Positions 43,680-53,277 are shown, numbered from the stretch's first letter. The stretch: DNA of 55,132 nucleotides from an uncultured Succinivibrionaceae bacterium (GCA_900539665.1 UQCV01000007.1:1-55132), one strand, 5' to 3'. A program made the numbers and translations. Notes: a model not told the origin generated them from the sequence alone.

Positions 43680-43882
43680 AAGCTTTAAAAGTAATATTTT
43701 GAGCTTTTTTAGCGTAATTTTTATTAACTTGGCTTAATTTAACTTAATTTAGCTGAATTTAGCTTAAGTTTCTAAAACGCGCTTTAAGTTTCAACGCTTA
43801 CTTTAAGTCTAACGTTCTGGTCTCACTTTAGCTTAAGCGTTTAAGCCTAAACCAAACACAAGTTTAGGCTTTAAAATTAAGC

Positions 43883-44788
43883 TTATGCACTAGCTCGGGC
43901 TTTAGAAGCACCATCATTTTCACTTTGAGTTTCTACAGAACGTTTAACCAAATTTTCAATAAAGAACTCTAGGTGACCTTCAGGGCGATAAGGAATAGCC
44001 CAAGTTAAAGCTCTTACCGCTAAAGCTCTAAAAGCTAATGCTGCTGGAGATTTTGGAAAAGCATCAACAATAACCTGCCTCTTCCGCACTGCCATTCGAA
44101 TATTATTGTCCATAGGCACACAGGATACAAGTTCTAACGAAGCATCCAAAAAACGATCTGTGACCTTGGTCAGTTTCGCAAAGAGATCACGGCCCTGCTT
44201 TAAGCTCGTAACCATATTAGCGATAATCTTGAACTTATAAACTCCATATTCAGTATTTAAAATCTTCATGAGTGCATAGGCGTCAGTTACTGAAGTAGGT
44301 TCGTCACAAACCACCACTAAAACATCTTGCGCGGCTCGAGCAAAGGCTAAAACCATATCAGAAATACCAGCCGCTGTATCGACGATAAGCACGTCGATTT
44401 CAGTCTTCATTTCGCTAAATGCTCTAATTAAGCCAACATGCTGAGCTGGAGTGAGTTCAACCATGGCTTGAGTACCAGAGGTGGCCGGAATAATCTTTAA
44501 ACCATGAGGGCCTTCCACGATAACTTCATCTAAAGTGCATTCCCCTGAAATCACATGGGAAAGATTGCGCGTAACGCGTAATCCTAACATCACGTCAATA
44601 TTAGCCAAACCTAAGTCAGCATCTAAGAGTAAAACCTTTTTGCCTTGCTGACATAAGCTTACTGCTAAATTCAAGGAAACGTTAGATTTACCAACCCCAC
44701 CTTTACCACCGGTAACGGTGATAACCTTAATTCCATGATCATTGTTGTTGCCAGAGGTCATGTTTCTTAATCCTTGTGCCTGATCCAT
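43883..44788 (-). CDS. flhG: Flagellar number regulator FlhG (FleN), MinD-like ATPase
   Basis: 301 aa. Residues 2-8 read DQAQGLR, the FlhG N-terminal motif (DQAxxLR) that stimulates the FlhF GTPase. Deviant Walker A GGKGGVGKSN (about 27-36), LLLDADLGLANIDVMLGL and VLIVDTAAGISD follow. It limits the number of polar flagella together with FlhF. The ATG lies 10 bases after the flhF stop, with AGGAAG before it, so the two are co-transcribed. Confidence 0.95.
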   Translation of the reverse strand: MDQAQGLRNMTSGNNNDHGIKVITVTGGKGGVGKSNVSLNLAVSLCQQGKKVLLLDADLGLANIDVMLGLRVTRNLSHVISGECTLDEVIVEGPHGLKIIPATSGTQAMVELTPAQHVGLIRAFSEMKTEIDVLIVDTAAGISDMVLAFARAAQDVLVVVCDEPTSVTDAYALMKILNTEYGVYKFKIIANMVTSLKQGRDLFAKLTKVTDRFLDASLELVSCVPMDNNIRMAVRKRQVIVDAFPKSPAALAFRALAVRALTWAIPYRPEGHLEFFIENLVKRSVETQSENDGASKARASA

Positions 44789-44798
44789 AACAGCTTCC

Positions 44799-46541
44799 TT
44801 ATTCTGAAACTTTTAAATTCCGAGCCCAATCGGCGCCTTCTAAGCCCGCCGCTTGTGACTTACGGTTTACGCCTGGTTCTAATTCTTCGATTTGCGCCAG
44901 GACACGTTGCACAAAGGAGGCCGGATTCGCAACTTCGATATCTTCCGGAACTCTTTGGCCTGTTGTTATATAACTAAGCTCAAGATCATGGGCAATGCAT
45001 AAACTTGCAGCATCCCCAAGACTCATGCTTTCATCAAGTTTTGTGAGTACCAACCCATCAATCCCAAGATTACTAAAGCGCGCATAAGCGTCCTCAAGTA
45101 CTCGTCTTTGCCCTGTTGCCGGCAGCACCAAATAATGTTGCAACCTTACCCCAGCATTACGTTCTAAATCGGTTAGTTCCTGCATTAGTCTAACATCGCG
45201 CTGGCCGAAACCCGCAGTGTCAATTAAGACTAAGCTCTTACTTCTTAGTTGATACAAAACTTCAGACAATGTCGAAACATCATCAACAATTTTAACGGTA
45301 CACCCCATAATACGACCATAGGTCTGTAACTGCTCAGAAGCACCAATACGATAATGATCGGTACTAATAAGAGCTACTTGGTCTGAGCCGTACTTTAAAG
45401 CAAAGCGCGCTGCGATTTTGGCTAAAGTAGTAGTTTTACCTACCCCCGTAGGACCAACTAAAGCCACCGCCCCACCACTTTTCATGATGGTGTCATTACC
45501 GCCACGAATGTTGTTTTCCAAGATTCGTGCCAATTCCTGCCAAGCTAGATTAAAAGAGCTATCCGCATTAACTTTTTGAGATAAACGTTCCGCTATATCT
45601 TCCGCAAAACCACCAGCTGTCAAGAGTCTTGTAATCATCGCTCTTACCGGTTCATCACGCGAACGTTCGTCTTGCATAAGACCTGCTAGTTGGAACTGAA
45701 GTAAGCGTCTAATCGCCTCAACTTCTTTTGATAAGCTACTGATTTGTTCTCGTGTTTCCACATTCGAGTCAGTTTTATCAATGATTTTTGGTCTATTGCC
45801 ATTAAAACCACCATCTCTCATAAAGCCTCCTCGATTATTATTCTGGTCCATTAAAGAACGTGGTCGCTCGCCCCCGTTATTGATAACGTTATTTAACCCC
45901 GACGCTCCATTGCTAGAACCAACATCGTTTGAGCCATAGCCACGTACTTTACTTCTTGATCCAGAGGTGCCACTTTCCCCTGTGGAGTTAGACATAGCTC
46001 GCGAAGAATTTTCGCCTAGACCGCCAGTTTGTTCTTGTCGCGCTAAGAGTGCTGCTAACGAATCAGCAAACTTTTCTTGCTTCTTTTTTAAGCTTTCTGC
46101 CGACATTTCGTCATTTACACGAGCACCGCGTCCGTTTTTTGACATCAGATCTGACGAAATACTGACATTATCATCCGCCAAATCGTCGTCAGATTCTTGA
46201 TTTGACTTCGTCCGAAGTGAGGTGGTATTGTTTTTATTAACCGGAGCTCTTTTTAAGCCATAACCACTTTGAGCGTTCCCGCTTAAACCACTAGCTCGTT
46301 TAGTATTTACCTCGTTAGCCCGAGCCCCTGAATCTAAATTATTAGCGTTAGATGCTTTAGCATTTTCCTTAGCGTTTTTTAAGGTTTCTGAATCTTCGAC
46401 TTTATAATCGAGAGCAGCTACAATTTCGATACCACCATCGACTTTTTTGCTGGACATGATAATAGCGTCGGAACCAAGCTCTTCCTTGATTGCCGCCAAA
46501 GCCGTCCGCATATCTTTAGCAAAAAAACGTTTTAAATTCAT
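44799..46541 (-). CDS. flhF: Flagellar SRP-like GTPase FlhF
   Basis: 580 aa. N-terminal B domain starting MNLKRFFAKDMRTALAAIKE, a long Ser/Asn/Gly-rich low-complexity linker (about 60-250), and the NG GTPase core (about 290-560): G1 VGPTGVGKTTT, IDTAGFGQRD, and TKLDES. It places the flagellum at the cell pole. The linker makes it longer than usual (about 450-500 aa in relatives). It starts 16 bases after flhA with GAGG upstream. Confidence 0.95.
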   Translation of the reverse strand: MNLKRFFAKDMRTALAAIKEELGSDAIIMSSKKVDGGIEIVAALDYKVEDSETLKNAKENAKASNANNLDSGARANEVNTKRASGLSGNAQSGYGLKRAPVNKNNTTSLRTKSNQESDDDLADDNVSISSDLMSKNGRGARVNDEMSAESLKKKQEKFADSLAALLARQEQTGGLGENSSRAMSNSTGESGTSGSRSKVRGYGSNDVGSSNGASGLNNVINNGGERPRSLMDQNNNRGGFMRDGGFNGNRPKIIDKTDSNVETREQISSLSKEVEAIRRLLQFQLAGLMQDERSRDEPVRAMITRLLTAGGFAEDIAERLSQKVNADSSFNLAWQELARILENNIRGGNDTIMKSGGAVALVGPTGVGKTTTLAKIAARFALKYGSDQVALISTDHYRIGASEQLQTYGRIMGCTVKIVDDVSTLSEVLYQLRSKSLVLIDTAGFGQRDVRLMQELTDLERNAGVRLQHYLVLPATGQRRVLEDAYARFSNLGIDGLVLTKLDESMSLGDAASLCIAHDLELSYITTGQRVPEDIEVANPASFVQRVLAQIEELEPGVNRKSQAAGLEGADWARNLKVSE

Positions 46542-46557
46542 AAACTAATAAACCTCT

Positions 46558-48654
46558 TTACTGACCGACGGCACTAATAATTTTAATTTGTTTATCATCA
46601 GGTATTTCTTGATAAGAGAGTACCCGTAGCCCCGGTATAGTATTTTTCACAAAGCGCGCCAAGGTGGTTCTAAGTAAGCCTGAAGTAAGAAGAATAGCAG
46701 GTTGCCCTTCCATTTCTTGTCTTGCGGTCGCATCAGCCAATGACTTTTGCATTCTTTCCGCAAGTCCAGGTTCAATCCCAGCCCCATCTGCTCCGCCTGA
46801 TTGTAATGACTTATGCAAAATAGATTCCAAATCACGCGAAAGCGTAATGACCGGAATAACATTGTCTCCGCCGACAATGTCCTGAATAATGAGTCTTCTT
46901 AAACCAATGCGGCACGCAGCAGTAAGCACTTCTGGATCTTGGCTCTTAGGCGCATACTCCGTCAAAGTCTGCAAAATAGTGCGCATATCTCGAATTGGCA
47001 CCCCATCGTTTAATAAGTTTTGGAGGACTTTAACAATCCCCCCAAGACTAATAACTCCAGGCACCAAATTTTCCACCAATTTAGGCTGGTTGATTGATAC
47101 TTTATCCAATAATTTTTGCACTTCTTCTTGGCCAACGAGCGTAGAAGCATGCTGTGAAATTATTTGACTTAAATGGGTAGCAATCACAGTCGCCGAATCA
47201 ACTACCGTATAACCATAGCCTAACGCCATATCGGCATCATTCTTTTCAATCCAAACGGCGTCTAAGCCAAAGGCTGGATCTTTGGTTGGTGTACCAGCAA
47301 TTTCCCCAAAAACCTGCCCAGGATTTATCGCCAAAGTTTTATCTGGATAAACTTCAGCTTCCCCAAAACTTACCCCCATCATGGTAATGCGGTAAGTGTT
47401 TGGCGAAAGATCCAAATTATCACGAATATGCACTGGTGGCACTAAGAACCCTAATTCTTGGGATAGCTTTTTACGTACCCCTTTAACTCTATTTAAAAGT
47501 TCCCCTTTTTGGTTGATATCAACTAACGGAATTAAGCGATAACCGACTTCTAGACCTAGCACGTCAACGTTAGCCACATCATCCCATGACAATTCTTTGT
47601 TTTCCGCAGCCGGTGCCGGGGTGTCATTAGGATTGCCATCTGCATTAAGTACAGGGTTGGCCACAGCCTTGGCTTCGCGTTTTTTAAGGTAATAAGCCAG
47701 TCCCCCTGAAATAGCCGCCAGAATAATAAATGCCATATGTGGCATACCAGGGGTAATCCCCATGATCCCTAGGATGGCCGCTGACACAATCAAAGAGCGC
47801 GGATCACGAAACAACTGTCCGATCACCACTTTACCCATGTCTTGTTCTGCATTTTGTCTGGTAACAATAATCGCTGTAGCAACAGACAATAGCAATGACG
47901 GGATCTGAGCCACCAGACCGTCACCTACCGTAAGCTTAGTGTAGATATCGGAAGCTTCACCTATTGGTAAATCGTGTTGCGCCACCCCAACAATCATGCC
48001 CCCAATTACGTTGATAAACATGATAAGGATACCGGCAATCGCATCCCCTTTAACAAACTTACTAGCACCGTCCATTGACCCATAAAAATCTGCTTCTTGA
48101 GTCACTTCAGCACGGCGAGCTTTAGCTTGCTCTTGCGTTATAAGGCCCGCATTCAAATCGGCGTCAATAGACATCTGTTTACCCGGCATCGCATCAAGAG
48201 TAAAACGAGCACTCACTTCAGAGATACGGCCAGCACCTTTGGTTACTACCACAAAGTTTATGATCACAAGGATCGAGAAGACAATAAGACCAACAACGAA
48301 GTTACCCCCCATAACCACGTTACCAAAAGCTTCGATTACGTGACCTGCCGCGCTCCCGCCCCCATGGCCATGTACTAAAATCACACGAGTTGACGCTACG
48401 TTTAACGAAAGACGTAAGATAGTTGCAATCAATAGCACTGACGGAAAAACAGCAAACTCCATTGGTCTTTTAGCGTAGATAGTTACCAAAAGCACAATCA
48501 TGGAAAGAGTGATATTAAAGGTGAATAAAATATCCAACAAGAAAGGTGGCATCGGTAACATTACCATGCCTAAACATGCGAGCACCAATACTGGCGTCCC
48601 TAATGGGAGCGCCGGTAATGACTTTAAGCGAGATAAAATATCTTGTAAGCTCAT
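46558..48654 (-). CDS. flhA: Flagellar type III export protein FlhA
   Basis: 698 aa from the ATG at 48654, chosen because GGTGA lies nine bases upstream; another ATG three codons earlier is too close to it. About eight membrane helices lie in residues 15-325. The conserved FHIPEP-family signature is present as RLSLNVASTR and FVVVTKGAGRISEVSARF, then DAMPGKQM and EADFYGSMDGASKFVKGDA. The cytoplasmic domain (about 360-698) docks chaperone-substrate complexes. It is the first gene of the run that ends at the DUF2802 gene. Confidence 0.97.
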   Translation of the reverse strand: MSLQDILSRLKSLPALPLGTPVLVLACLGMVMLPMPPFLLDILFTFNITLSMIVLLVTIYAKRPMEFAVFPSVLLIATILRLSLNVASTRVILVHGHGGGSAAGHVIEAFGNVVMGGNFVVGLIVFSILVIINFVVVTKGAGRISEVSARFTLDAMPGKQMSIDADLNAGLITQEQAKARRAEVTQEADFYGSMDGASKFVKGDAIAGILIMFINVIGGMIVGVAQHDLPIGEASDIYTKLTVGDGLVAQIPSLLLSVATAIIVTRQNAEQDMGKVVIGQLFRDPRSLIVSAAILGIMGITPGMPHMAFIILAAISGGLAYYLKKREAKAVANPVLNADGNPNDTPAPAAENKELSWDDVANVDVLGLEVGYRLIPLVDINQKGELLNRVKGVRKKLSQELGFLVPPVHIRDNLDLSPNTYRITMMGVSFGEAEVYPDKTLAINPGQVFGEIAGTPTKDPAFGLDAVWIEKNDADMALGYGYTVVDSATVIATHLSQIISQHASTLVGQEEVQKLLDKVSINQPKLVENLVPGVISLGGIVKVLQNLLNDGVPIRDMRTILQTLTEYAPKSQDPEVLTAACRIGLRRLIIQDIVGGDNVIPVITLSRDLESILHKSLQSGGADGAGIEPGLAERMQKSLADATARQEMEGQPAILLTSGLLRTTLARFVKNTIPGLRVLSYQEIPDDKQIKIISAVGQ

Positions 48655-49434
48655 GTGACTCATTCACCAGTTTAAAAATAAAAAGCTAACACTTACTGTT
48701 TACTAGACCTACTTTCACCTTGTTTAGGTAACTTTAGAGACTAGCTATATGCTCAAAAACAACGTTTGGGTTCCCATAAAACCATAAACATAGGATGGTT
48801 TGAATAAACTACGCCAACTTGGTTGTGTTACTGCGTTGCCATTTGGCTACTACAGAATTAACTCAGATCCTTGCTAACTTGTTACTGTCCTAGCTTATTA
48901 CTACCATAGCTTGTAACAGGCCTATCTTAAACCGTCCGCACGAGGAATCATGTTCATCACCCCAACCGCTTAAGTTTAAAACACGGGGATGTTTACTTTT
49001 AACTACATAAAAGCCTAAGTTTTTACCATAGCATGAAGCGTTTATGCTTATAAAAGCATGGTTCACAGCTAGCCCCAAACACGCCATAATTATATAAAAT
49101 ATCAAGCCCAGGTTCTCTTTTTTCCCCAAAACCGCTATCTGAAGCATGATCTAGACTACCTAAAACTTGAAAAAATCCCCCAAACTCAAATCTAAGGCCT
49201 CAAAATAATAGCGTTTTTTTGTTTTTGAGCTCCAATTTCAATCACAATATTAAAGCCTTAACTCCGCAATTACCGCATTAGTGTAATTACAGCGTTAAGG
49301 CCCTCATATTAAAAATTGACGTCGCGCCATGGGTTTTAAACTACGCCTAAAATCAAACGCCACGCCTAAAATTTAGCATCACGATTACCCCCCCAAAACG
49401 CTATTAAAAACCTAAGTTACTAGAGTCTAAGTTG
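48655..49434. other. Intergenic region between ldh and flhA
   Basis: About 780 bases. A hairpin at 49255-49301 (GCCTTAAC/GTTAAGGC with inner ATTAC/GTAAT) may end ldh transcription. The promoter of the flagellar run should lie near 48655-48800, but I see no clear sigma-54 or sigma-70 box. An 85-codon minus-strand frame (48890-49147) has no clear family match. Confidence 0.4.
49255..49301 (-). terminator. Hairpin downstream of ldh
   Basis: GCCTTAAC (49255-49262) and GTTAAGGC (49294-49301) with an inner ATTAC/GTAAT pair. On the minus strand it is followed by TTTAATATT, a weak T-run. It lies about 130 bases after the ldh stop. Confidence 0.5.
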
Positions 49435-50376
49435 TTAAAAACCAACTTGTTTAAGGTTAGCAGCCAAAGTAGCAGCAGATTTTTTAAATTCCGCTAATTC
49501 TTCTGCAGAAAGTTCAAGCTTTACAGGATGCGAAACTCCGTTTTGTCCTACTTTAGCCGGCAAACCAATGCACACTCCTTCAATCCCTTCATAAACTCCA
49601 TCAATCAAAGATGATATTGGCATGATGTAATTTTCATTATCAACAATGGAGCGACAAATTCTACTTACTGCCATACCAATAGCGTAATTAGTAACTCCCT
49701 TACGGCTTATAATCTCATAAGCGCTGTTTCTAACCGCCAAGTAAACTTCATTTTTATCTAGATTAAGACCAAATTGCTGGCAATAATCCTCAAGCTGAAT
49801 ACCAGAAACAAATGTTTTACTCCACACAGCAAGTTCAGAATCGCCATGTTCACCTATGATAAAGGCGTGCACATTACGACTATCAACATTTAGTTTTTCA
49901 CTAAGTACATGCTTAAGACGGGCAGTATCAAGCACCGTGCCTGAACCAAACACTCTATTAGCCGGAAAACCTGACAGTTTTAAGGCGATCGTAGTCAACA
50001 CATCCACCGGATTAGCCACTACTAACAAGATAGCTTCCGTATTAAATTCAGTAATCGATGGAATGATGCTTTTGAATATAGCAACATTACGCCCAATAAG
50101 GTCAAGTCGTGTTTCCCCAGGACGCTGATTAGCCCCTGCGGTAATGATAATTACTCCCGCATCTTTTAAATCGCTATAAGTTCCAGCTTTTACCGTTACC
50201 GCCCCAGCAAAAGGTGTGCCTTGAGCAATATCCATTGCTTCACCCTGCGCTTTGGCTTCATTTGAATCTATAAGCACTAATTCAGTAAAAACATTATCAT
50301 TCATCAAAGTGTAAGCCACCGTAGAACCTACGCTACCGCAACCGATGACCGCACATTTTCTTAGATTTACACTCAT
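49435..50376 (-). CDS. ldh: L-lactate dehydrogenase
   Basis: 313 aa from the ATG at 50376 (GAGG six bases upstream); the open frame reaches 50418, but the shorter form matches the usual 310-316 aa. It reduces pyruvate to L-lactate with NADH. NAD-binding GCGSVGSTVAY; the specificity loop ANQRPGETRLDL with Gln, typical of lactate rather than malate dehydrogenases (which carry Arg there); NPVDVLTT; GSGTVLDTARLK; and catalytic His in IIGEHGDSE. It is likely part of fermentative metabolism and is monocistronic. Confidence 0.93.
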   Translation of the reverse strand: MSVNLRKCAVIGCGSVGSTVAYTLMNDNVFTELVLIDSNEAKAQGEAMDIAQGTPFAGAVTVKAGTYSDLKDAGVIIITAGANQRPGETRLDLIGRNVAIFKSIIPSITEFNTEAILLVVANPVDVLTTIALKLSGFPANRVFGSGTVLDTARLKHVLSEKLNVDSRNVHAFIIGEHGDSELAVWSKTFVSGIQLEDYCQQFGLNLDKNEVYLAVRNSAYEIISRKGVTNYAIGMAVSRICRSIVDNENYIMPISSLIDGVYEGIEGVCIGLPAKVGQNGVSHPVKLELSAEELAEFKKSAATLAANLKQVGF

Positions 50377-50792
50377 ATTAGGCCTCTCTTTTAGACTGAC
50401 AAATAATTGTGAAAACAACTTTCAAATAGTTATCTACCAAACAAGCTATCTGACGATTAAAGCTATAGTACCTAACGTTGAACTTTTTGTTTGTTAAGCA
50501 GTTAGCTATTTCAACTTTTAATGTTCAAACTTACAAAATGGCAGTTTGGCAAATTTATAAGTTTGCAAACTTGCAGTCTTATAATCTTGCAAATTTACAT
50601 TTTTAACCTTTAGCCTGTTTTTAATTTCTACTTTTAGAGTGTACTAGATTTTTGATCCCTTAGGTAATCAAAAATGGAAGTATGCTATGAAGTTAACAGA
50701 CAAAGACAGAATTAAGATTGCATAACTTATAATTTCAAAGGGAGCTGTGGTTGCAAGCAATTTAATGTGAGTTATTACTACCCCTAGGTCTT
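50377..50792. other. Intergenic region with insertion debris
   Basis: Contains a palindrome AAGTTTGCAAACTT (50559-50572) upstream of ldh, the first copy of a 32-base direct repeat (50600-50631), a hairpin TTTTTGAT/ATCAAAAA (50649-50674) and a short MKLTDKDRIKIA frame (50687-) ending in TAA that could be a transposase OrfA stub. Confidence 0.4.
50600..50631 (+). repeat. 32-bp direct repeat, copy A
   Basis: TTTTTAACCTTTAGCCTGTT and the next 12 bases recur at 53246-53277 with one mismatch. The two copies flank the porin gene and the ISL3 fossil. Confidence 0.8.
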
Positions 50793-50867
50793 ACAACTGC
50801 TTCATCTTAAACATCTTCTTGAAGAACTAAACCAAAAGCTCTAGTTACCAAGTACCAAACTCAAACC

Positions 50868-50892
50868 AAGCCGGAAAGGATTTTTCCGGCTT
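50868..50892 (+). terminator. Terminator hairpin in repeat copy 1
   Basis: AAGCCGGAAA (50868-50877) pairs with TTTCCGGCTT (50883-50892). In copy 2 the stem reads AAGCCGAAAA/TTTTTCGGCTT: one G-C pair has become A-T on both arms. Confidence 0.8.
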
Positions 50893-50978
50893 AATTGTCT
50901 TAAAGACTGTAAACAGCAAACGAAATTACCATAACACCCCATGTTCTTGGCTTGAAATTCTCTCAATTTGTCCATTTT

Positions 50979-50984
50979 TATAAT
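50979..50984 (+). promoter_or_regulatory. lamB: Candidate -10 box of the maltoporin gene
   Basis: TATAAT, identical in both copies of the 216-bp repeat, 30 bases before the porin ATG. No good -35 sits at 16-18 bases; the upstream TTGAAA is not kept in copy 2, which would fit an activator-dependent promoter. Confidence 0.4.
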
Positions 50985-51014
50985 GTAATCCATTAAGGAT
51001 TAAGGGAATTTATT

Positions 51015-52412
51015 ATGAAGGCAAATTGGCTTCCTCTTTCAGCTGCTGTTGCTTTAGCTTTAAGCTCAGTTGCAGCTTCTGCTGTTGATTTTCATGGTTA
51101 CGCCCGTGCTGGCGCTCAGGCAAGTATGGAAGGTGGTGATGTTTATTGCTCAGGCAATGGTAAGCGTGGTCACAAGGTTGGTCGTCTTGGTGACGAATGT
51201 GATACTTATGCTGAACTCATTTTTAACCAGGAAGTTTACAACAAAGCAAACAGCAAGTTTGATCTTCATACCCTTGTAATGTTTGGTACCAAAGAACAAG
51301 ACTCAATGGTTGACCGCCAGGGTGGTACTTTCCAAAATATTGGTTTTGGTGATGGCGATGCTGTATCAAGCGATGGCGATGGTATTAACCATAATAGTGG
51401 CCAAAGAGCTTCTCTTCGTGAACTTTGGTCTGGCTATACCTCTGATTTAGGGTATACAATTTGGGCTGGTAGAAGATACTACCAACGTAAAGATATCCAT
51501 ATTTGGGATTTTTACTACCTTAACAACTCAGGTACAGGTGCTGGTATTGAAAATATCAGTTTAGGCGCTAATATGGGCAACTTAGCATTTGCCGTTATTA
51601 AGGGGCAAAATAGTGGTGTTGAGCATGCTAACAATCTAGGTGATGAATGGCGTAATCTTTACAAGCTTGATGCTCGTTGGAATGCAATTCCAGTAGGCTT
51701 TGGTACAATTGATGCGTCTGTAATTTACGCTTTGCCTTGGATCTCTGATTACCAAAAGAAGAAAGAAGGTTTTGGTACAAGACTAAAGAGTGCAAATTCA
51801 GGGGTTTTAGTAACTTTGGATCATGCTTCTAACATCAATACTGATAATGTTAGTGTAATGAATCATTTCATTGTACAGTACGGCACCAATGGCTTTGGTA
51901 ACGTAGGTTATTTTGATAATCACGTAGGCGAATATTATTCACCAATGACTGGTAATGAAGGCGTACGTGTTATCGATTGGGGTACCTTAGATGCTGGTAA
52001 CTTTGGTTTAGGTTACTCTTTCTTCTGGTCACACTTTGATGATGATTATTCAAGCACAGACACATGGGTATTCCCTCGTTCTGGTTGGGAATATGCAGTT
52101 ACTCTTCGTCCAGAATACAAGTGGACTGAATACACCCGTACTACTTTAGAACTCGGTTACTCACAAGAAAAGTCTGTAAACAATGACCATCACGGTTGGG
52201 GTTGGAAGAAGTATGATGCAGAAGATCCTGATATCTACAAGGTAACTCTTGCTCAGCAGTTTACCCCTGGCAAAGGCTTCTGGACTCGTCCAGCAATTCG
52301 CTTCTATGTTTCTTACATTGGTGGTGATCAGTTCAGCAACGGTCGTGTAGACAAGCTTAATGACCACAATTACCAGGTTTCTATTGGTACTCAGGTTGAA
52401 GCTTGGTGGTAA
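51015..52412 (+). CDS. lamB: Maltoporin (LamB family carbohydrate porin)
   Basis: 465 aa (E. coli pre-LamB 446). A signal peptide of 23 residues ends ASA, and the mature protein begins VDFHGYARAG, as in LamB. Further matches: a disulfide-type Cys pair (GDVYCSGNG and LGDECDTYAEL), NQEVY, LRELWSGY, WAGRRYYQRKDIHIWDFYYLNNSGTGAGIENI and the C-terminal strand VSIGTQVEAWW. It is a trimeric 18-strand outer-membrane barrel for maltodextrin uptake. A purine-rich site (AAGGATTAAGGGAA) precedes the ATG. No malK or malM neighbour is in the window. Confidence 0.94.
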   Translation: MKANWLPLSAAVALALSSVAASAVDFHGYARAGAQASMEGGDVYCSGNGKRGHKVGRLGDECDTYAELIFNQEVYNKANSKFDLHTLVMFGTKEQDSMVDRQGGTFQNIGFGDGDAVSSDGDGINHNSGQRASLRELWSGYTSDLGYTIWAGRRYYQRKDIHIWDFYYLNNSGTGAGIENISLGANMGNLAFAVIKGQNSGVEHANNLGDEWRNLYKLDARWNAIPVGFGTIDASVIYALPWISDYQKKKEGFGTRLKSANSGVLVTLDHASNINTDNVSVMNHFIVQYGTNGFGNVGYFDNHVGEYYSPMTGNEGVRVIDWGTLDAGNFGLGYSFFWSHFDDDYSSTDTWVFPRSGWEYAVTLRPEYKWTEYTRTTLELGYSQEKSVNNDHHGWGWKKYDAEDPDIYKVTLAQQFTPGKGFWTRPAIRFYVSYIGGDQFSNGRVDKLNDHNYQVSIGTQVEAWW

Positions 52413-52457
52413 TAGCTTAAGCTAGTATCAAATAAGCAAACAATAGCTTATCAGTAT

Positions 52458-52485
52458 CAGGGAGGTCTAACGACCTCCCTGTTTT
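52458..52485 (+). terminator. Rho-independent terminator after lamB
   Basis: CAGGGAGGT (52458-52466) and ACCTCCCTG (52473-52481) with a 6-base loop, followed by TTTT, 46 bases after the lamB stop. Confidence 0.95.
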
Positions 52486-52639
52486 GTCCTACTCTTAAAA
52501 CCCAAACCAACTCTAAATTTACTCAATTTTTGTTCAAATTTATAAACTAATATGGAATCTCTTTTACTATCCTGATTCCTCTGCCTGCGAGCCTACTCGC
52601 TTGAAGTGTTTGTAGCTTTAGCATTAGCTTATTTAATGA

Positions 52640-53242
52640 ATCACTTGGGTCAGCAAGATCCGCAAGGATGAGCAATGCCGTCTGACTGAGGAGAGCCTTA
52701 CGGAAGAAGCAGTGGCTCTGAAGAAGAATCGCTACATCCTTATGTCAAACCGCAGCACTCTTTAGGCTAAGGATGCGCAGACCAGGACACGCGAAACGAT
52801 CACACGTTCCGGTTCCATCTTCCCAAAAGAAGCGTATGTTCGGAAGGAGGACTACGAGGCAAAGTATGATGAACTCATCATCTAGAACAGGCTGCTGTTC
52901 ACGCTTGATCTTGTAAAGGCGTGGCTGTCCCTTGCCTAGCCCCGTACCGACGAAGCCCTGATGGCGGATGATATCACCTGGATCATGATAACCTACACAG
53001 CATCCGAGAACAGTCACCTTCGGTGGTTCGGCAGGCTTCTTGGCAATCACTTTGAGGGCATCATAGCCCATGCAACTTACGAAATCTCCTCCGGCAGGAT
53101 GGAGGGAATTAACAATAAGATCAAGGTCTAACGGCTGCAGGCTTACTGTCTTCCGGATGATGATTATTTCTTCCTCAGACTATTTGACGCCAGCAACAAG
53201 GACTACGCCCGTAACCCGCTATCCCATAAGATTTGTGATTGA
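52640..53242 (+). pseudogene. ISL3-family transposase fossil (C-terminal part, in-frame stops)
   Basis: One frame runs about 200 codons without a frameshift: RYILMSNRSTL, EYDELII-like KYDELII, RLLFTLDLVKAWLSLA, NSHLRWFGRLLGNHFEGIIA, HATYEISSGRMEGINNKIKV, YFFLRLFDASNKDYARNPLS, ending SHKICD before TGA at 53240. The GRMEGINNKIK segment with the following Asp/Phe-rich part is typical of ISL3 (DDE) transposases. Four stops interrupt it: TAG at 52763, 52883 and 52937, and TAA at 53129. GC content and codon choice (GAG, GAC, CTG) differ from the AT-rich neighbours, pointing to transfer from a higher-GC source. The N-terminal zinc finger and helix-turn-helix are absent. Confidence 0.82.
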
Positions 53243-53245
53243 GGC

Positions 53246-53277
53246 TTTTTAACCTTTAGCCTGTTTTTAATTTCCAC
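53246..53277 (+). repeat. 32-bp direct repeat, copy B
   Basis: Second copy of the sequence at 50600-50631 (one mismatch), starting four bases after the ISL3 stop codon. Confidence 0.8.

Larger units (their letters stand above)
50793..51008 (+). repeat. 216-bp direct repeat, copy 1 (upstream of the porin gene)
   Basis: Matches 54917-55132 without any gap at a constant offset of 4124 bases and with fewer than about a dozen substitutions. It starts inside a sequence identical to the last codons of the KfrA-like gene (ACAACTGCTTCATCTTAAAC), includes that gene's stop and terminator, and ends at the porin ribosome-binding region. Confidence 0.95.

Noticed and set aside
48890..49147. 85-codon minus-strand frame with KHPRVLNLSGWGDEHD
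   Set aside because: The tail looked like a possible TnpB C-terminal remnant, but I could not match enough positions to claim it, and no ribosome site or IS end is visible.
52745..53071. 108-codon minus-strand frame
   Set aside because: Antisense shadow of the ISL3 transposase fossil.
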